A stretch of DNA of 64,000 nt from Xylogone sp. PMI_703. Taxonomy: Eukaryota; Ascomycota; Leotiomycetes. Each line of letters opens with the position of its first letter. Positions within the stretch are counted from its first letter, which is position 1. The position numbers were made by a program, and so were the translations under genes. The DNA lies in assembly GCA_021399445.1 (NCBI GenBank), contig JAJTUQ010000001.1, forward strand, positions 3,534,001-3,598,000, written 5' to 3'. This document shows positions 19,970 to 30,946 of this stretch, in pieces. Under the pieces are notes generated by a model. The model did not search any database, was not told where the DNA came from, and saw only the letters and a program-made list of their open reading frames with translations.

Positions 19970-20964
19970 CTTCTTTGTGTGGAGCAGATTGAGGAGAACT
20001 GATGAATCCGGTCTTTGGAGTTGCCCTTTATTACGAACAATGGGATGCTTATGAAGATATTGCTAATGCATCATGCCCAGATTTGGGAGTGCTACAAACA
20101 TCTAGGCATTATGCATCAGAATCTGACAAACACATTTTTGTTGTGTATGTATCATAATAACCGTTTCGTCATACGAAAGACCGAAGTATTGCTGGAGAGT
20201 TCACGACACGTCAGAATGAAGATCACGACAACCTGCATACATCTATAATAATGACGGGGTAGATCGTACAGGACTGAGATCTGGCGGTGTCTAATGTCTT
20301 AGACAAAGTTCGGAATTCAGATTCATTGGACGATCAATAACACAAGCTGGCCTTAGCACGTGTAATTTCCATTGATCACCTTGTATGAAACACGAAAAGA
20401 AATACTTATATTAGAACCATGGATGCGTCTAAGTTATCGACGCGACGAGATATTTACGCGTTGTTGTCTATGCAGTGCAGCCATCGCTTCTGAGAAAATT
20501 GTACCGTAATAATACCGTAATAGGTAGAATGGAGGAGGGATAGCTACAGTAAAGTACAAAATTGGTCTCCGCTGTCAAACAATAATTCTAGTTTTGTCTC
20601 ATAACTTTTCAGCACGCTCTCACTATAGTTAATTTCCGCCACCAGGCACAACTTCCACCTCCCTCAAGGATGAGCACGACCACGTTGAAGTTGTTGGACC
20701 AAGCTCCGGTTTCTTCTATCATCATTAGACTCGATCCGAGGACATAACTACACTGTCCGACAGATAAATCACCTTATCTCATCACGATGATTACAGGTCT
20801 GATATATGGTGCGGCTGCCGAAACCTCATCATAGGAAGAAGAGTGAACGAGAGATTTCTCCAATTTTGATATAGATCAGTTAATGAGGCAGAGATGATGG
20901 AATTATCGCAGATAGCTTTTTCAAACAGAATAAGAGCCTCTGAAAGACCAAATATCTTTAGTCG
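19970..20964. other. Intergenic region, nothing recognised
   Basis: About 1 kb between the PLP-enzyme relic and the 212-aa gene. Short open frames lack motifs. No repeat or RNA gene was seen. Confidence 0.5.
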
Positions 20965-21603
20965 CTAACCTTGCGGTTTTTCAACTAGTAAATGTAGAAA
21001 CTGTGGATTTATATCCTCATAAACAGCCCAGCCATGTTCGTTATATTCATGCGGGGCCATTTTGACTATAAAGACGTCTCCGTGATACCGGAGATGATAA
21101 TCTGCACCAATACTGATCCAGTCGGGAACAGACGAATTGACTAGCAGATCATCGGAGGCGAAGGAGAAGAAGACGTAATAACTTCCTATACAAGATGAAT
21201 GCTGCGGTCGTAGAGCATGATGCTGGTAATGAAGAAGATATCGTTGCTGGAGGTGAAACATTTGTTTGCGATTAATATACTCGAATGGCGAAGAATTAAG
21301 CAATCGCTTAAGATCGTGCCTTTGCCGGAGATACTGTGATAGCGGGACATATTCACCTTGGGAAAGATCAAGTCTTTGTGGATCGCGGTATTCCCAGGCC
21401 TTTTCCGTCTTCCAATACTGGTGTAGGTCAGGAACATGGAAAAGAATCTCGTCCCTGGCTCTGGAGTCAGTAATCGTAGTAAGTGAGAGGAGATGAGCCG
21501 GAGTGCCATCGGCTGGTATTCTGACACCAGTAACGGTAACAGGTGGAGGGCTTAGCGATGGCTTTTCTTTCCAGCCAAGGAAGGACCAGATTGAAGTCAG
21601 CAT
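20965..21603 (-). CDS. Hypothetical protein, 212 aa
   Basis: Single open frame from an ATG (MLTSIWSFLGWKEKPS) to TAA. I do not recognise a family. The N-terminal 25 residues are hydrophobic/Trp-containing and then Pro-rich, but not a clear signal peptide. The rest is soluble and His/Tyr-rich (for example YLLHYQHHALRPQH) with a central phrase ITDSRARDEILFHVPDLHQYW. The C-terminal half alternates hydrophobic strands (CIGSYYVFFSFASDD, WISIGADYHLRYHGDVFIVKM) ahead of EHGWAVYEDINPQFLHLL, which reads like a small globular domain. Codon usage and the uninterrupted length argue for a real gene, and the composition suggests a cytosolic protein. An upstream exon cannot be excluded. Confidence 0.55.
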   Translation of the reverse strand: MLTSIWSFLGWKEKPSLSPPPVTVTGVRIPADGTPAHLLSLTTITDSRARDEILFHVPDLHQYWKTEKAWEYRDPQRLDLSQGEYVPLSQYLRQRHDLKRLLNSSPFEYINRKQMFHLQQRYLLHYQHHALRPQHSSCIGSYYVFFSFASDDLLVNSSVPDWISIGADYHLRYHGDVFIVKMAPHEYNEHGWAVYEDINPQFLHLLVEKPQG

Positions 21604-22444
21604 TATGAGAGAGAGGTTGATTATCGTCTAGAGAGAAATTTTGGCACAAGGCTCTAGTGTGACAGGCTCAGTGGAGTGTCTTTCTCCACGGGGAAATTGG
21701 TTAATATGACCGAGCATAAGTCTGTTACAGCATTAAACTTTCGCTTATCTGGTGGCGAGCCTCACTAACTATAATCATATTAGTGTATCCAAAAGTTATA
21801 AGACAAAATTAAAGTTACTAGAATTTGAAGATTTATTTCATACTTAATATTTCTTGAATTGCCCTGAGATCTAATACATAAGCCATTAATATAGTAATTA
21901 TATACTACTACTAGTCTATTACATCTAGTCCTAGCGTGTGTAAGTCTGGAGGCTGTAAGGCGTGATTGTGGATTCAAGGTTGCGTCCAACCACCAGCCAG
22001 CACATCGAACATATAACTGTGATGCCTATAATACATATTTTAATAACAAAATTGACATTAACTATGGAATATGAAGACCAGACTATTTGAGTAACTAGCA
22101 ATATACAACTAGATAAACCATTGAAAACACCTTGTATTCAGAGTGTACAAGTACAATTCTTGATTTTCAGTTACGTGGAGGTCATACCTAAACTCAACTC
22201 AAAAAGACTTAGCGCAACTTACACTCAGCTCAGTCAACTCAAGCTTAACACGAGTTGATAAGTAGCTATTGCAAGAACTGCTTATAATTGACTACTTTGC
22301 ACTAAGCTAAGCTTATCCGATAACTTTGACATCCATATCAATATCCTCTTTGGCTTAGGCTCACCCCAGAAGTCGATGTTCAAGCCAATTTTGTAAGGTT
22401 TCTCCAATCTTGCTGACTGAGTTGAGACCAGAGCATATTCGAAT
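21604..22444. other. Intergenic region, AT-rich
   Basis: About 0.8 kb between the 212-aa gene and the Cys-rich secreted protein. No supported gene or repeat was seen. Confidence 0.5.
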
Positions 22445-22864
22445 TTACACAATGCAACACTGATAATTTGAGCCACCAGGGCATTTGCCCTCTTTATTTG
22501 ATCGTTAGCCTTCCAAATTGTTTTTCAAAAAAGGCGATGCTAGAGAATATGACTTACCACTTCTCAGTGAGCCACCATCTGCCTTGCATTGAGTGTTTCC
22601 TGAGGTCCAGTCGCAGAAGGAGACACCACCACAAGGATCATAATTAACTGTTGGGCCTAGCCCCACTAAACAGCACTTGATATTATCGGCATCAAAGGGG
22701 CAAGCACCGCTGATATACTTGCCTCCATAGGAGGTGCATGTTGATGTTGAAACGCATATCCCATCAGTTCCCCAATTTCCAGTAGCTGCGCTGCCTGAGC
22801 AATGGCCGTTGACTGTAGCAAGTGCTGCCAGAGGAAATAAGCCAAGCAGAAGGAAAGAATACAT
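22445..22864 (-). CDS. Small secreted cysteine-rich protein, 117 aa, two exons
   Basis: ATG at 22864 opens MYSFLLLGLFPLAALATVNG, a clear signal peptide with likely cleavage near residue 20. Exon 1 is 22864-22558 and exon 2 is 22491-22445, separated by a 66-nt GTAAGT..AAAG intron; the CDS is 354 nt. The mature chain has 12 cysteines in two similar halves ending in CC pairs (DNIKCC and NYQCC), with the pattern GICVSTSTC, GACPFDADNIKCC, NPCGG-like DPCGGVSFCDWTS and GKCPGGSNYQCC. The same Cys-rich unit is known as the N-terminal module of fungal secreted cell-wall hydrolases (NlpC/P60- or lysozyme-like). Here no catalytic domain follows: the stop comes directly after the last CC. It could be an effector or a free wall-binding module. 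Reading only the first exon would miss the second module's closing cysteines. Confidence 0.8.
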
Positions 22865-24874
22865 TTTAAAGTGATCTTGAGAGCTAGGTAAACCGCCTTA
22901 ATAATCAGTCGTATAGATGAGAGGAGGTCAAGAAGCTTTGTTGAAATCCAGAGTGCAGACTGATGGGAAATTCATTCTTCTCTTATAGTTCTCCGGCAGG
23001 AATTTCACAGAGAATGCTTATCCTGTCTTCCTTTCTGCCCGCTTACCCGCTGTAAAGTCTTTCTCAAAACTGATGGCTAGCTTATTGGTTAGCTGTTTGC
23101 TGGTATCGACTGTATCTGACTCTAAAGGGGTAAGGTCGGATATTTCTCATCTATGATAGCACACAACTGGAGAAAGAAAAAGCGCACGGATATGCATTAT
23201 ACATGGTGAAAGGATGATATTGCTTATTCTTTGCGCTGAGACGCTCCTAGTGAGCCTGGTTCATTATTGCAACACCCCTTCATGTTGCTTTACCCCTCTT
23301 TCCTTCCTCTCTGAATATGAAACTCTACGCCACTAATTAATGTATTGATTAAGTTTGGATAAATACGTGTATGTTCTAAGGCTCCTATATCCCGTCTGGA
23401 CGGTCTAGACCTCATTGCTATAAATATTCGCGAAGGATCTGTTCCGCACTCAGCCAAGCCCCACCAATATTACATACTAATAACTCGAGGTCCAATTAAG
23501 CTCTAGGCGCTGCGCCAATCCCCGCTCTATGGAACATAGTTGCTGCACTAAGATTCTGGGGAGTAACTTCCATCCTACCGTCTCGAGTTTCTAACGTTTC
23601 TTGTGAGATATTAGAGAGATCTCGGAGAAAGGAAGCCTTGTTATCTTACTCAATATTCAATTCACCTTTTTGTATATGTAATGATATATGAAGGTAGATT
23701 TCCAGCGACGTTTGCTGTGTCTGGCTGTAATAAAGTGTAGGCTCGCCGAGCTAGACCTGGGTAATAGTTCCTGCCTTAAGCTATTTGCAGAAGTTCAGCA
23801 TCCTGCAAAAGAAAAATGGCTTGCACGGAAATAGAATGATGTATGGAGGAGTTCACATGCATCGAGGTGCGGGGTGAGAAGGGAATTGTATTGTGAGATA
23901 TTGGCCATGTTAATGTGAGCAATAGAATCTGTCGGGATAAGATTTGATATTAATTGCTGCATATCAATATGTGAGAGCAATATATTATTACCTCAGGATC
24001 ATCTTGCTTTAGTCATTAGTTATGGCACGAACGTTCTTACAAGGACGTTCACCCCTCAAAATGCTTCTTTGGCTTAATCGAGGTGGCGATTACTGGGCGG
24101 CTTCGCGAAAAGAAGCCGTCCTTGGCGTCTTGGGTCCGAAGGGATGCATTCTAGCCATGTAAATGGAACCAGCTTGTTCCCAGAAATCGAGGGGAACTGG
24201 TAAAACTAGGCAGCAACGTAACAGACTTTCTCGGGTCCATGCGTTGTTACATTGCAAAGGTTGTCGTCCGGCTATTAATACTACCAAATGATGTGAGAAT
24301 TGATGGGATTTTGATTCATCTAACGTGGATATATGATATTTTAGCATGTGTACAAGTATGCGTAAATATGATAAAGCATATATGTGCCTAACATATCTGG
24401 AAGATGCATATTCTAATAATGGATGTGCATATTGGATCCATTGCAATACCAGATCTTAGATTGTATCCGAAACTCAGTTCCGATTGAATGTAAAAATGGA
24501 CGTGTTGCTTTCCGGGGCCTAGAAAGATCTAGCTCTTAGGAAGTAACCAGTAAGTCGTTCGGTTGGGTTCAAATGACCCCTATTCATCTTGCGATACAGA
24601 TCATGAAAAGTATGAGCGCCTGCAGCCACGAACTAGGCTTAACAATGAGGGTGTTTTCACACATTATTCCTTAAAGCCCGAAATGGCAGAGCGATGGCTA
24701 TTGCTTCTCCAGAATCCTCAATGTCTTAACGTCTCCCTCTCTTGTTATTTTTAAGCTAGTGCCCGCTCGATCAGTCACGGATGGAAGAGGCTTTAGACAA
24801 TCTTACCTTGGCCAAAGTGTTGATTTGTGTTTGGCACTACAGGGCTCCCTTCCAATTGGACATTGCATATATTA
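22865..24874. other. Two-kilobase gene-free region
   Basis: No convincing gene in about 2 kb. Open frames such as 24090-24446 (-) and 24563-24754 (+) lack motifs and good starts. A short perfect hairpin (7-bp stem CGGCTTC / GAAGCCG) lies at 24098-24118. The region separates the secreted protein from the amidase relic. Confidence 0.45.
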
Positions 24875-27146
24875 TCACCAACATTGAAGGTGGGTGCAAG
24901 AACCAGTCCGCACCTTCGTTGGCCAGGCTGCTTTATTTAGTGCTGCGGTTGCGACATCTAGTAACATAAGATCACTACCTGAAAGCTCTTAGTTGATATT
25001 CATTATTGGGAATGGATAAAATACCGGGTGCTCCTGCAATAGACACAGTAAAAGGAAGATATTCAGTTCGTTTGGTGACTTTAGACATATATTTCGTCTG
25101 CGCCACTAGCTACAGTCTTAGTAATGCATCATCACCGAAGAGTGAGAATACTAACCTGGTAGAACTAGCTGTGACATGCCCATCAAAGTTGTCACATACA
25201 TAGCCGTTAGAGGCTCAGAGATCCCTGGAGTGCCACCTGGCACATCTCTATACCAAGGTTTGGTCATTGCAATGGGCAGGATCATGATTGATGTTGATCC
25301 TGTTCGAGGATCTTCACGCAGAATGTGAGTTTTGAACCATGACCTGAAGACCGCTCTCTCTTTCAATGATTGGGCCTTATCAGATTGAGAAACCGCTTTC
25401 CCAAGTTCCCTAGTTTATAATAAGCAGATAAATAAGAGGGGTGGGGAACCTGTGTATGCATACCATTTCCATTTCATGAAGGGCGAAATGTAAGGTGGGG
25501 TTCCAAACTTCTGCTCGTGATCTGCCCGGAAATCATCATACTCCGTGATAGCAGTCGTAATAGTTGATATTGAATACGGTCTTAACCTGCTTAGTTGGGC
25601 TATTCAACCGCGAGGCGATGGATAATTTGCTCACTGTTTCCAAAAACTTCACCAGGGACTTTCCCTCGGCTTCCCTCGGCGGATCTTGCAACCACAGGTC
25701 AGCGATATTTACCTTTGTAGCTTTAATCCGCAAGAAATTTTCAAGAATTTCCACAAATCCTAAAATTAAAGCACCTTGTCCCGGAGTTGATGCGGGGAAG
25801 AAATCAGTTGGATAAAGAATGGAACGTGGAAGCTGGATTGTCAATTTACCACGCTTGGATTTGAGACGGATTGTTCATACCTCGGGAAATCTTTTGATAT
25901 CCTTGTTCAAACAAGCTCTAGCAGCATGAGAGAGTGATGAGAGATCACGTCCTAAGAGCCCTACCGTATCAAAGTAACTGAACACTGTCAGTTGCGGATT
26001 GTTATTTGTTACAGAGAGGGCTTACGGAGAGTTTGGGTAGACTCCAGCGAATGAAGCAGCAATTTCGGTGCTCAATCGAATGCCGAATAGACCACAAAAT
26101 GCGGTTGGCGCACGAATACTTCCAGTGGCTTCCTAAAGGTGAGCGAGCTCTCCAAGTTACTGTGAGAAGTGCTTACTATCCGTTCCTATAGAAAAGTCCA
26201 ACCACTCGTATGCAGCCATCGCTGCGCCCGCGCCCGTAGAACTACCTGTGGGCTGCTGGTATTGATCACCACGAGGGTTCCTTGGACATCTGAAGTCGAC
26301 CCAATTTTCTGGGGGGTTTTCCGCTGATGCAAACGCGGCCATCTTAGTCTTTCCTACTATGATACATCCAAGTTGGATAAGTCTCGAGATAAAGGCTGCA
26401 GTCTCGGTCTCCATCCCATAGGTGTTTAGGAAAGATTGTGATTCCAGCGCTGTAGTAATTCCAGACAATCGAAAATTGTCTTTCTTTGGACGGCTTAGTG
26501 TACAGACGACTGGGAACCGCGACCCCCTTCCAATTCCCATCGACCGAGACTGCATTCAAAACAGTGAAGCTGCAAGGAAGTCATTCATAACATACGGGGC
26601 ACATTTGGTGGCTGTACTAACTCATGGGGTCCGGTGAGGCTGGGCATGATGGTTGTCTGGAACGCATCGTAGTCGTCGGCATAGACTCTCCACGCTTCGA
26701 AGATACCTTGGCCGTGTATAAAATACGGCCCGTCTGGAATGTCTTTTGGAGGCGCGGTTGCGAGGTAGATAATTCTAAGACTTGTCCAATCAACTCCAAG
26801 CTCCTTTCCACATAGTCGGAGCATACTTGCTCCGGTAGGTGGATGGATAGAATTGCTCTTCGCGCCTTGCAGGATCACAGTATCGGATAGGAAGTAACGT
26901 GAGTAGACATCGTCGATGTGCTGCCACGACTTCAGCTTTTGGCAGATGACGGCAGGGGATGGATCATTGTCCTGCAGCGTGATAACAATCGTAGGCTTAA
27001 CTCCGTCGTAGCTGATTCCTTCCGGGTATGACTTCGACTTTAGTTAGCTCTTGGCCACAAGAGACGGGTGTCAAGAGTCATACATGAACCCGTGGCCCAA
27101 GCACGTATTTCTGGTCGTCGAGGGTAATAGTCACGGTAATTTCCAT
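24875..27146 (-). pseudogene. Amidase-signature protein, catalytic-lysine loop lost
   Basis: ATG at 27146 opens MEITVTITLDDQKYVLGP. A fungal N-terminal extension (IPDGPYFIHGQGIFEAWRVY, then VAVPSRLYTKP) leads into an amidase-signature domain: IVGKTKMAAFASAE, GSSTGAGAAMAAYEWLDF (cis-Ser region), GTDTTGSIRAPTAF (nucleophile Ser, formed by splicing to a CC after GGAAG), YFDTVGLLGRD, LPRSILYPTDFF, and a C-terminus rebuilt from small exons (VAQTKYMSKVTKRTEYLP, GAPGSDLMLLDVATAALNKA), ending at TGA 24875-24877. Near 26471-26485 the frame changes between KPSKERQ and FRLSGITTAL. The roughly ten residues that normally include the VKD motif with the catalytic Lys are absent there. The class hydrolyses amides with a Ser-cisSer-Lys triad, so this copy should be inactive. 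The apparent stop after NYYDCYHGV is probably inside a short intron. Confidence 0.72.
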
Positions 27147-28496
27147 TATCACTAGCGTTTAATAGCTGCGATAACCGGCTCTATAAGTCTATTAATGAGG
27201 GAAAGAGCTCTAGTGTGTGTGAGAGTAGTGGTGATGTTGCTGAGGCAGGAAGCCAAGCCTCAACAAAGAAGGATTCGTTTCAAAGCATCAAACCCGTTTG
27301 TCCGGAAATGATTGGCCGGATAAAGAGACCCTGGAAACATAGTCTTTTGCAGAGATCAAGAATTTAATCGACAACCAAACGTAAACAGGGATAAAGTATA
27401 CGCATACTGAGAAAACCAAACCCTGGCACCGGGTAATGAAATACTCTAATGTGGTCGTTTTGGAGCTAAATATGCATGGCAGGAGGATAGGGTTATTCGA
27501 ATAGAAATACTTGTATAACACTGTTAGAGCAATGCATCTACCTCTAGTGAGCAGAGCTGAAAGGATATGCATTGAGGGCCACCTGTAGGTTACTTCTCCA
27601 TTTGTTATGTCGTACGGAAAGCCGCTTAGGAAACTCGTTGGGAGTATTGTATAAATCTGGTCATAGGCCTTGAATTCCCCCCGCGGGAATTCGAGTTGTA
27701 CCTTCTGATAAAGGCATTATAGACAGCGAAAGTTGCCAGTGTACATACCGGAAGATTAATGTAATCTTAGAAACTGATGGTAAGCCCCCTGTCGTATTTA
27801 TATTCAAGAGAGTTTTTACTATCTCCAAGACGTATGCTGGGCAACTACACCACCGACCAATACTCTAGAGCACAATCCAAGAGCAACGATTAGTGATATT
27901 AGCTGTGCATACTTGGTTGCACTTTGAAGAGGAGGTAGAATGTCATTGTAAAATTCTTTGTGTGGCGTTTTCCTTTGGATTTTGCACGCATACTGCGGCA
28001 TACAAAAAAAATACCTCTACCCTTGGCTCAGTTTCATGAATAAAGGCTGACGTAACCTTTCATAAGGCTTTCCAGTAGCAGATCTAGGAGGTAAAGCTAG
28101 ATTCAAAATCTTAACTTTCAATTGCTCTTGGAATAATATGTCTACAAAGCTATGTATACGGTGTAGAACAACCTCCTTTCGTCCGGCGTTGGTGCCATCT
28201 GGAACTGACCGACATAATACAAATAGTCCCAAAAACACATAGTTTCCCCGGGCTTATTATTTCTTACGTTAGTTACGAACGGTAGTGGCGAGCAACCATT
28301 GCTTCTCTGTTTAGTTAATTAGATAGATTATTACTCTAATATCCCGTAGTTTGATGATGGTTAAATGACAAGATCGTACACCCACCCTAGAGTTAAAATA
28401 TGTTAAAAGACCCAAACAAAGACAAACTCTAGCCAAATATATCAGAGCATCTGAATTTCCTCAATTGCGACAGAATTCGAGAAAGTATAGTGGCTT
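27147..28496. other. Intergenic region upstream of amidase relic
   Basis: About 1.35 kb with several short minus-strand frames (for example 27819-28001 and 28017-28238) that show no family motif. I see no supported gene. Confidence 0.45.
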
Positions 28497-29694
28497 TTAT
28501 GCCGTCCTAGACTTTTTCGTCCATTCTGGCTCGCTCGACCTCGTCGTCCTCTTCCTTTTCTCTCCGGTTTTATCAGCAGGATCTGCTGACCTCAAGGCTT
28601 CGCTAAATAACGCCGAGGCCATAAGAATTAACGAATGAGCGGTAGGTCCTTTCCTGGTCGCCTCTAAGAGAACGGTGTCGTGGATTTGGGCTTCTGCTCT
28701 AACCAAGCCGCATTGAACTCCGCTCGTCTGGAGCAACTTCGCGAACTGCTCACCTTCTGTCCGCAGCGGATCAATCGAACTCACGGAAATCATTGTCGGT
28801 GGTTGTAGCGAGGCTTGGTCTTTATTCATCAAAAGTGGAGAGGCCAATATGGATTGTCGGTCTTTAGGATTCGTGATGTAATTGTTCGCAAAGTCTTTTA
28901 TGATTGAGACTGGAAGGAGAGGAGCGTTGAATTCTTCGAACTCAGATAACGTCGGTTGGCGATCCAGGTTCAAGTCGGTGAGAATGGTGACTGGGTTGAA
29001 TAGCATTTGAAATACAACCTTTATTGATTTTTCGAGCTTCCTATCGTGGATGAGATTTATGACTGCAGGTGAAAGTTGGCCTTTAAAAAGAGATTAGGAT
29101 GATTTTCGCAAGTTAGAGTTGTAGAGATGGGTTATTACCTCCAGCACTATCACCACCAAAGGCAAACTTGTCTGTTCTAAGATTATGGGCTTTTCCTTTT
29201 TTTGCAAAGTATTTGACTACCGTGAAGCATTCTTCATTCTGAACGGGGAACTTCTTCTCAGGAGCTAGAGAATACTCCGGAAATACAACCGCACATCCTG
29301 ACCTAAGAGCAATCTCTCTAGAAAGGCTGTCATAAATGAAATGGCTAGAAGGTGATCATCAGTATATGTAGTATCTCGGGACAATGTCAAATACGAACTT
29401 GCCAGAAACCCAGCCTCCCCCGTGAAACCAAAAGATCACCGGCAGATCACCGGACGCATCTTCGGGACGGTAAATAAAGGTTTTAACCGCGTCTTTCACG
29501 TCATCTCCGAAAGGAACTGCAATTTCTTCCACTTTTACGCCAGGTATCGGGGTGTGCTTTTGGAGTTGGTCAAGAAACTTTCGGAATTTATGTATCTCTT
29601 GGACAGAGGGTATTGTCACAGTACTGAGCTCATCAGCAAAAGCCTGATCTTCAGGATCAAGGTAAGTAACGGGTGGAGTATTGAGGTCTGCCAT
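28497..29694 (-). CDS. Alpha/beta-hydrolase esterase/lipase, HSL family, 361 aa
   Basis: Three exons: 29694-29399, 29344-29139 and 29080-28497; the CDS is 1086 nt. The first intron uses donor GTTCGT, joining VSGN to HFIYDSLSREIA. The second joins GDSAGG to QLSPAVINLI. Hormone-sensitive-lipase family motifs are complete: oxyanion loop HGGGW near residue 92, nucleophile elbow GDSAGG, acid in SIDPLRTEGE, and catalytic His in AQIHDT. The enzyme class hydrolyses short-chain acyl esters, and lack of a signal peptide suggests a cytosolic location. The C-terminus is an unusual strongly basic tail (EKRKRTTRSSEPEWTKKSR) that resembles a nuclear or peroxisome-independent sorting signal or may simply be disordered. 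It lies downstream of a regulator and an oxidase on the same strand and may be co-regulated with them. Confidence 0.88.
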
Positions 29695-30946
29695 ATCCGA
29701 TTTAGTATTATCTTCGCGACCACAGGTTCAATATTGCAGAGAAGAAGGAGATATCAGCTCTGAATTTATTCTCGGGTGATCAATCAAGAAGTAAATATAA
29801 TTTTATTCAAAAATAGCTTACAAAAAGGATGTAGCTCTCCGAGAAACGTGACAAAATTCAGTTTATGTCAGCTTATATTGATGCCAGAACTTAATAGGGC
29901 ACATGACAACCAATAATTATGTCATTTTATTAGAGTAAGACCCGGACAGAGCCTCATGGCTGTGCTATTACATTTTACGAAGCTGTTCTCATGTGATATG
30001 GTTTTATCAGATAAACCATATCAATAGGTAAGGTCAGCCGCATGTCTCGGATCCTCTTTCCTAAAGTCTCGTGAGTATTTTGTGGATCAGTCACGGGTAC
30101 GGTGATATCAATGGACACACATAGATCAGCTCCTAAACGTGGATTAGTTGATAATCCTAAGCCTCGGAACTGGTGCCTGAAATACAGTTGCAACGCAGAA
30201 ATGTAAGAATACACAAGCTATCTTGGGCGATGTCACTCTGCACTAGTTGGAAAATACGCGACATCCATGATAAAAAACAGTATTTTGATAATAAGTCTCT
30301 GCGAAGCTTTCTTACGTGCATTTACTGAGATGACGCAAGTTTGAAGAACGGGAGGCTTAGAGTCAGCAGCGTGTTGTTCTGTTTCTCGAAATGGAATTCT
30401 TTGGTAATACGCTACCCACCTATTTGTACGCCAGTGAGTCCGTATGGCGGCATCTTGATTTTGGTCTTAATAGAAAGTTGTGTCAGTTTCGATTGGATGT
30501 GAACCCTTGCCGCTTACAGACACACTGACGTACAAATACGGAGTGGAATGACCGCAATGACCTATCTCACCGGCTCGTACTACAGTAGTAAGCGCTAGAA
30601 GCAGGAACAAATACACGATGCCGAGGTAATGCTCATACAATAGACTGCAGTAGTTTATGCTGAGAGTTAAAGTTATGCGGGTATACAGTAATTTTATTGA
30701 TCGTAGCAGCACTCTCAGTTGTGTATCACAGCCCATTTCCTCTATCGACAAACCAAAGTAGAACAGAACAGAACAGAGTGTTGACGAGTTTTCTTTTGGC
30801 AGCCCATTAGCCAGAAAAATGTCCACTCAGATAAGCCGAATGATATCAGAGCATTTGGACTCGACTGAAGGAATGCTGGGTCAACCAAGTAGTTAAGGAT
30901 ATCTTGTTAACATATGTTATTCTTGTCGGTAGCAGGATTCCCGAAA
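29695..30946. other. Intergenic region between esterase and regulator
   Basis: About 1.25 kb, containing the esterase promoter and the regulator 3' end. Frames such as 29975-30214 and 30467-30826 (-) have no motifs. No repeat was recognised. Confidence 0.5.

Noticed and set aside
24098..24118. Short hairpin CGGCTTC..GAAGCCG
   Set aside because: Isolated 7-bp stem with no T-tract or flanking gene logic; expected by chance at this size.
25530..25570. Stop after NYYDCYHGV in the amidase relic
   Set aside because: A GTTAAG..GGAG intron joins TKQ to YDDFRADHEQKFG in phase, so this stop is probably intronic.
29340..29400. Frameshift after HGGGWVSGK in the esterase
   Set aside because: Donor GTTCGT with acceptor TTCTAG gives VSGNHFIYDSL and a spliced length divisible by three.
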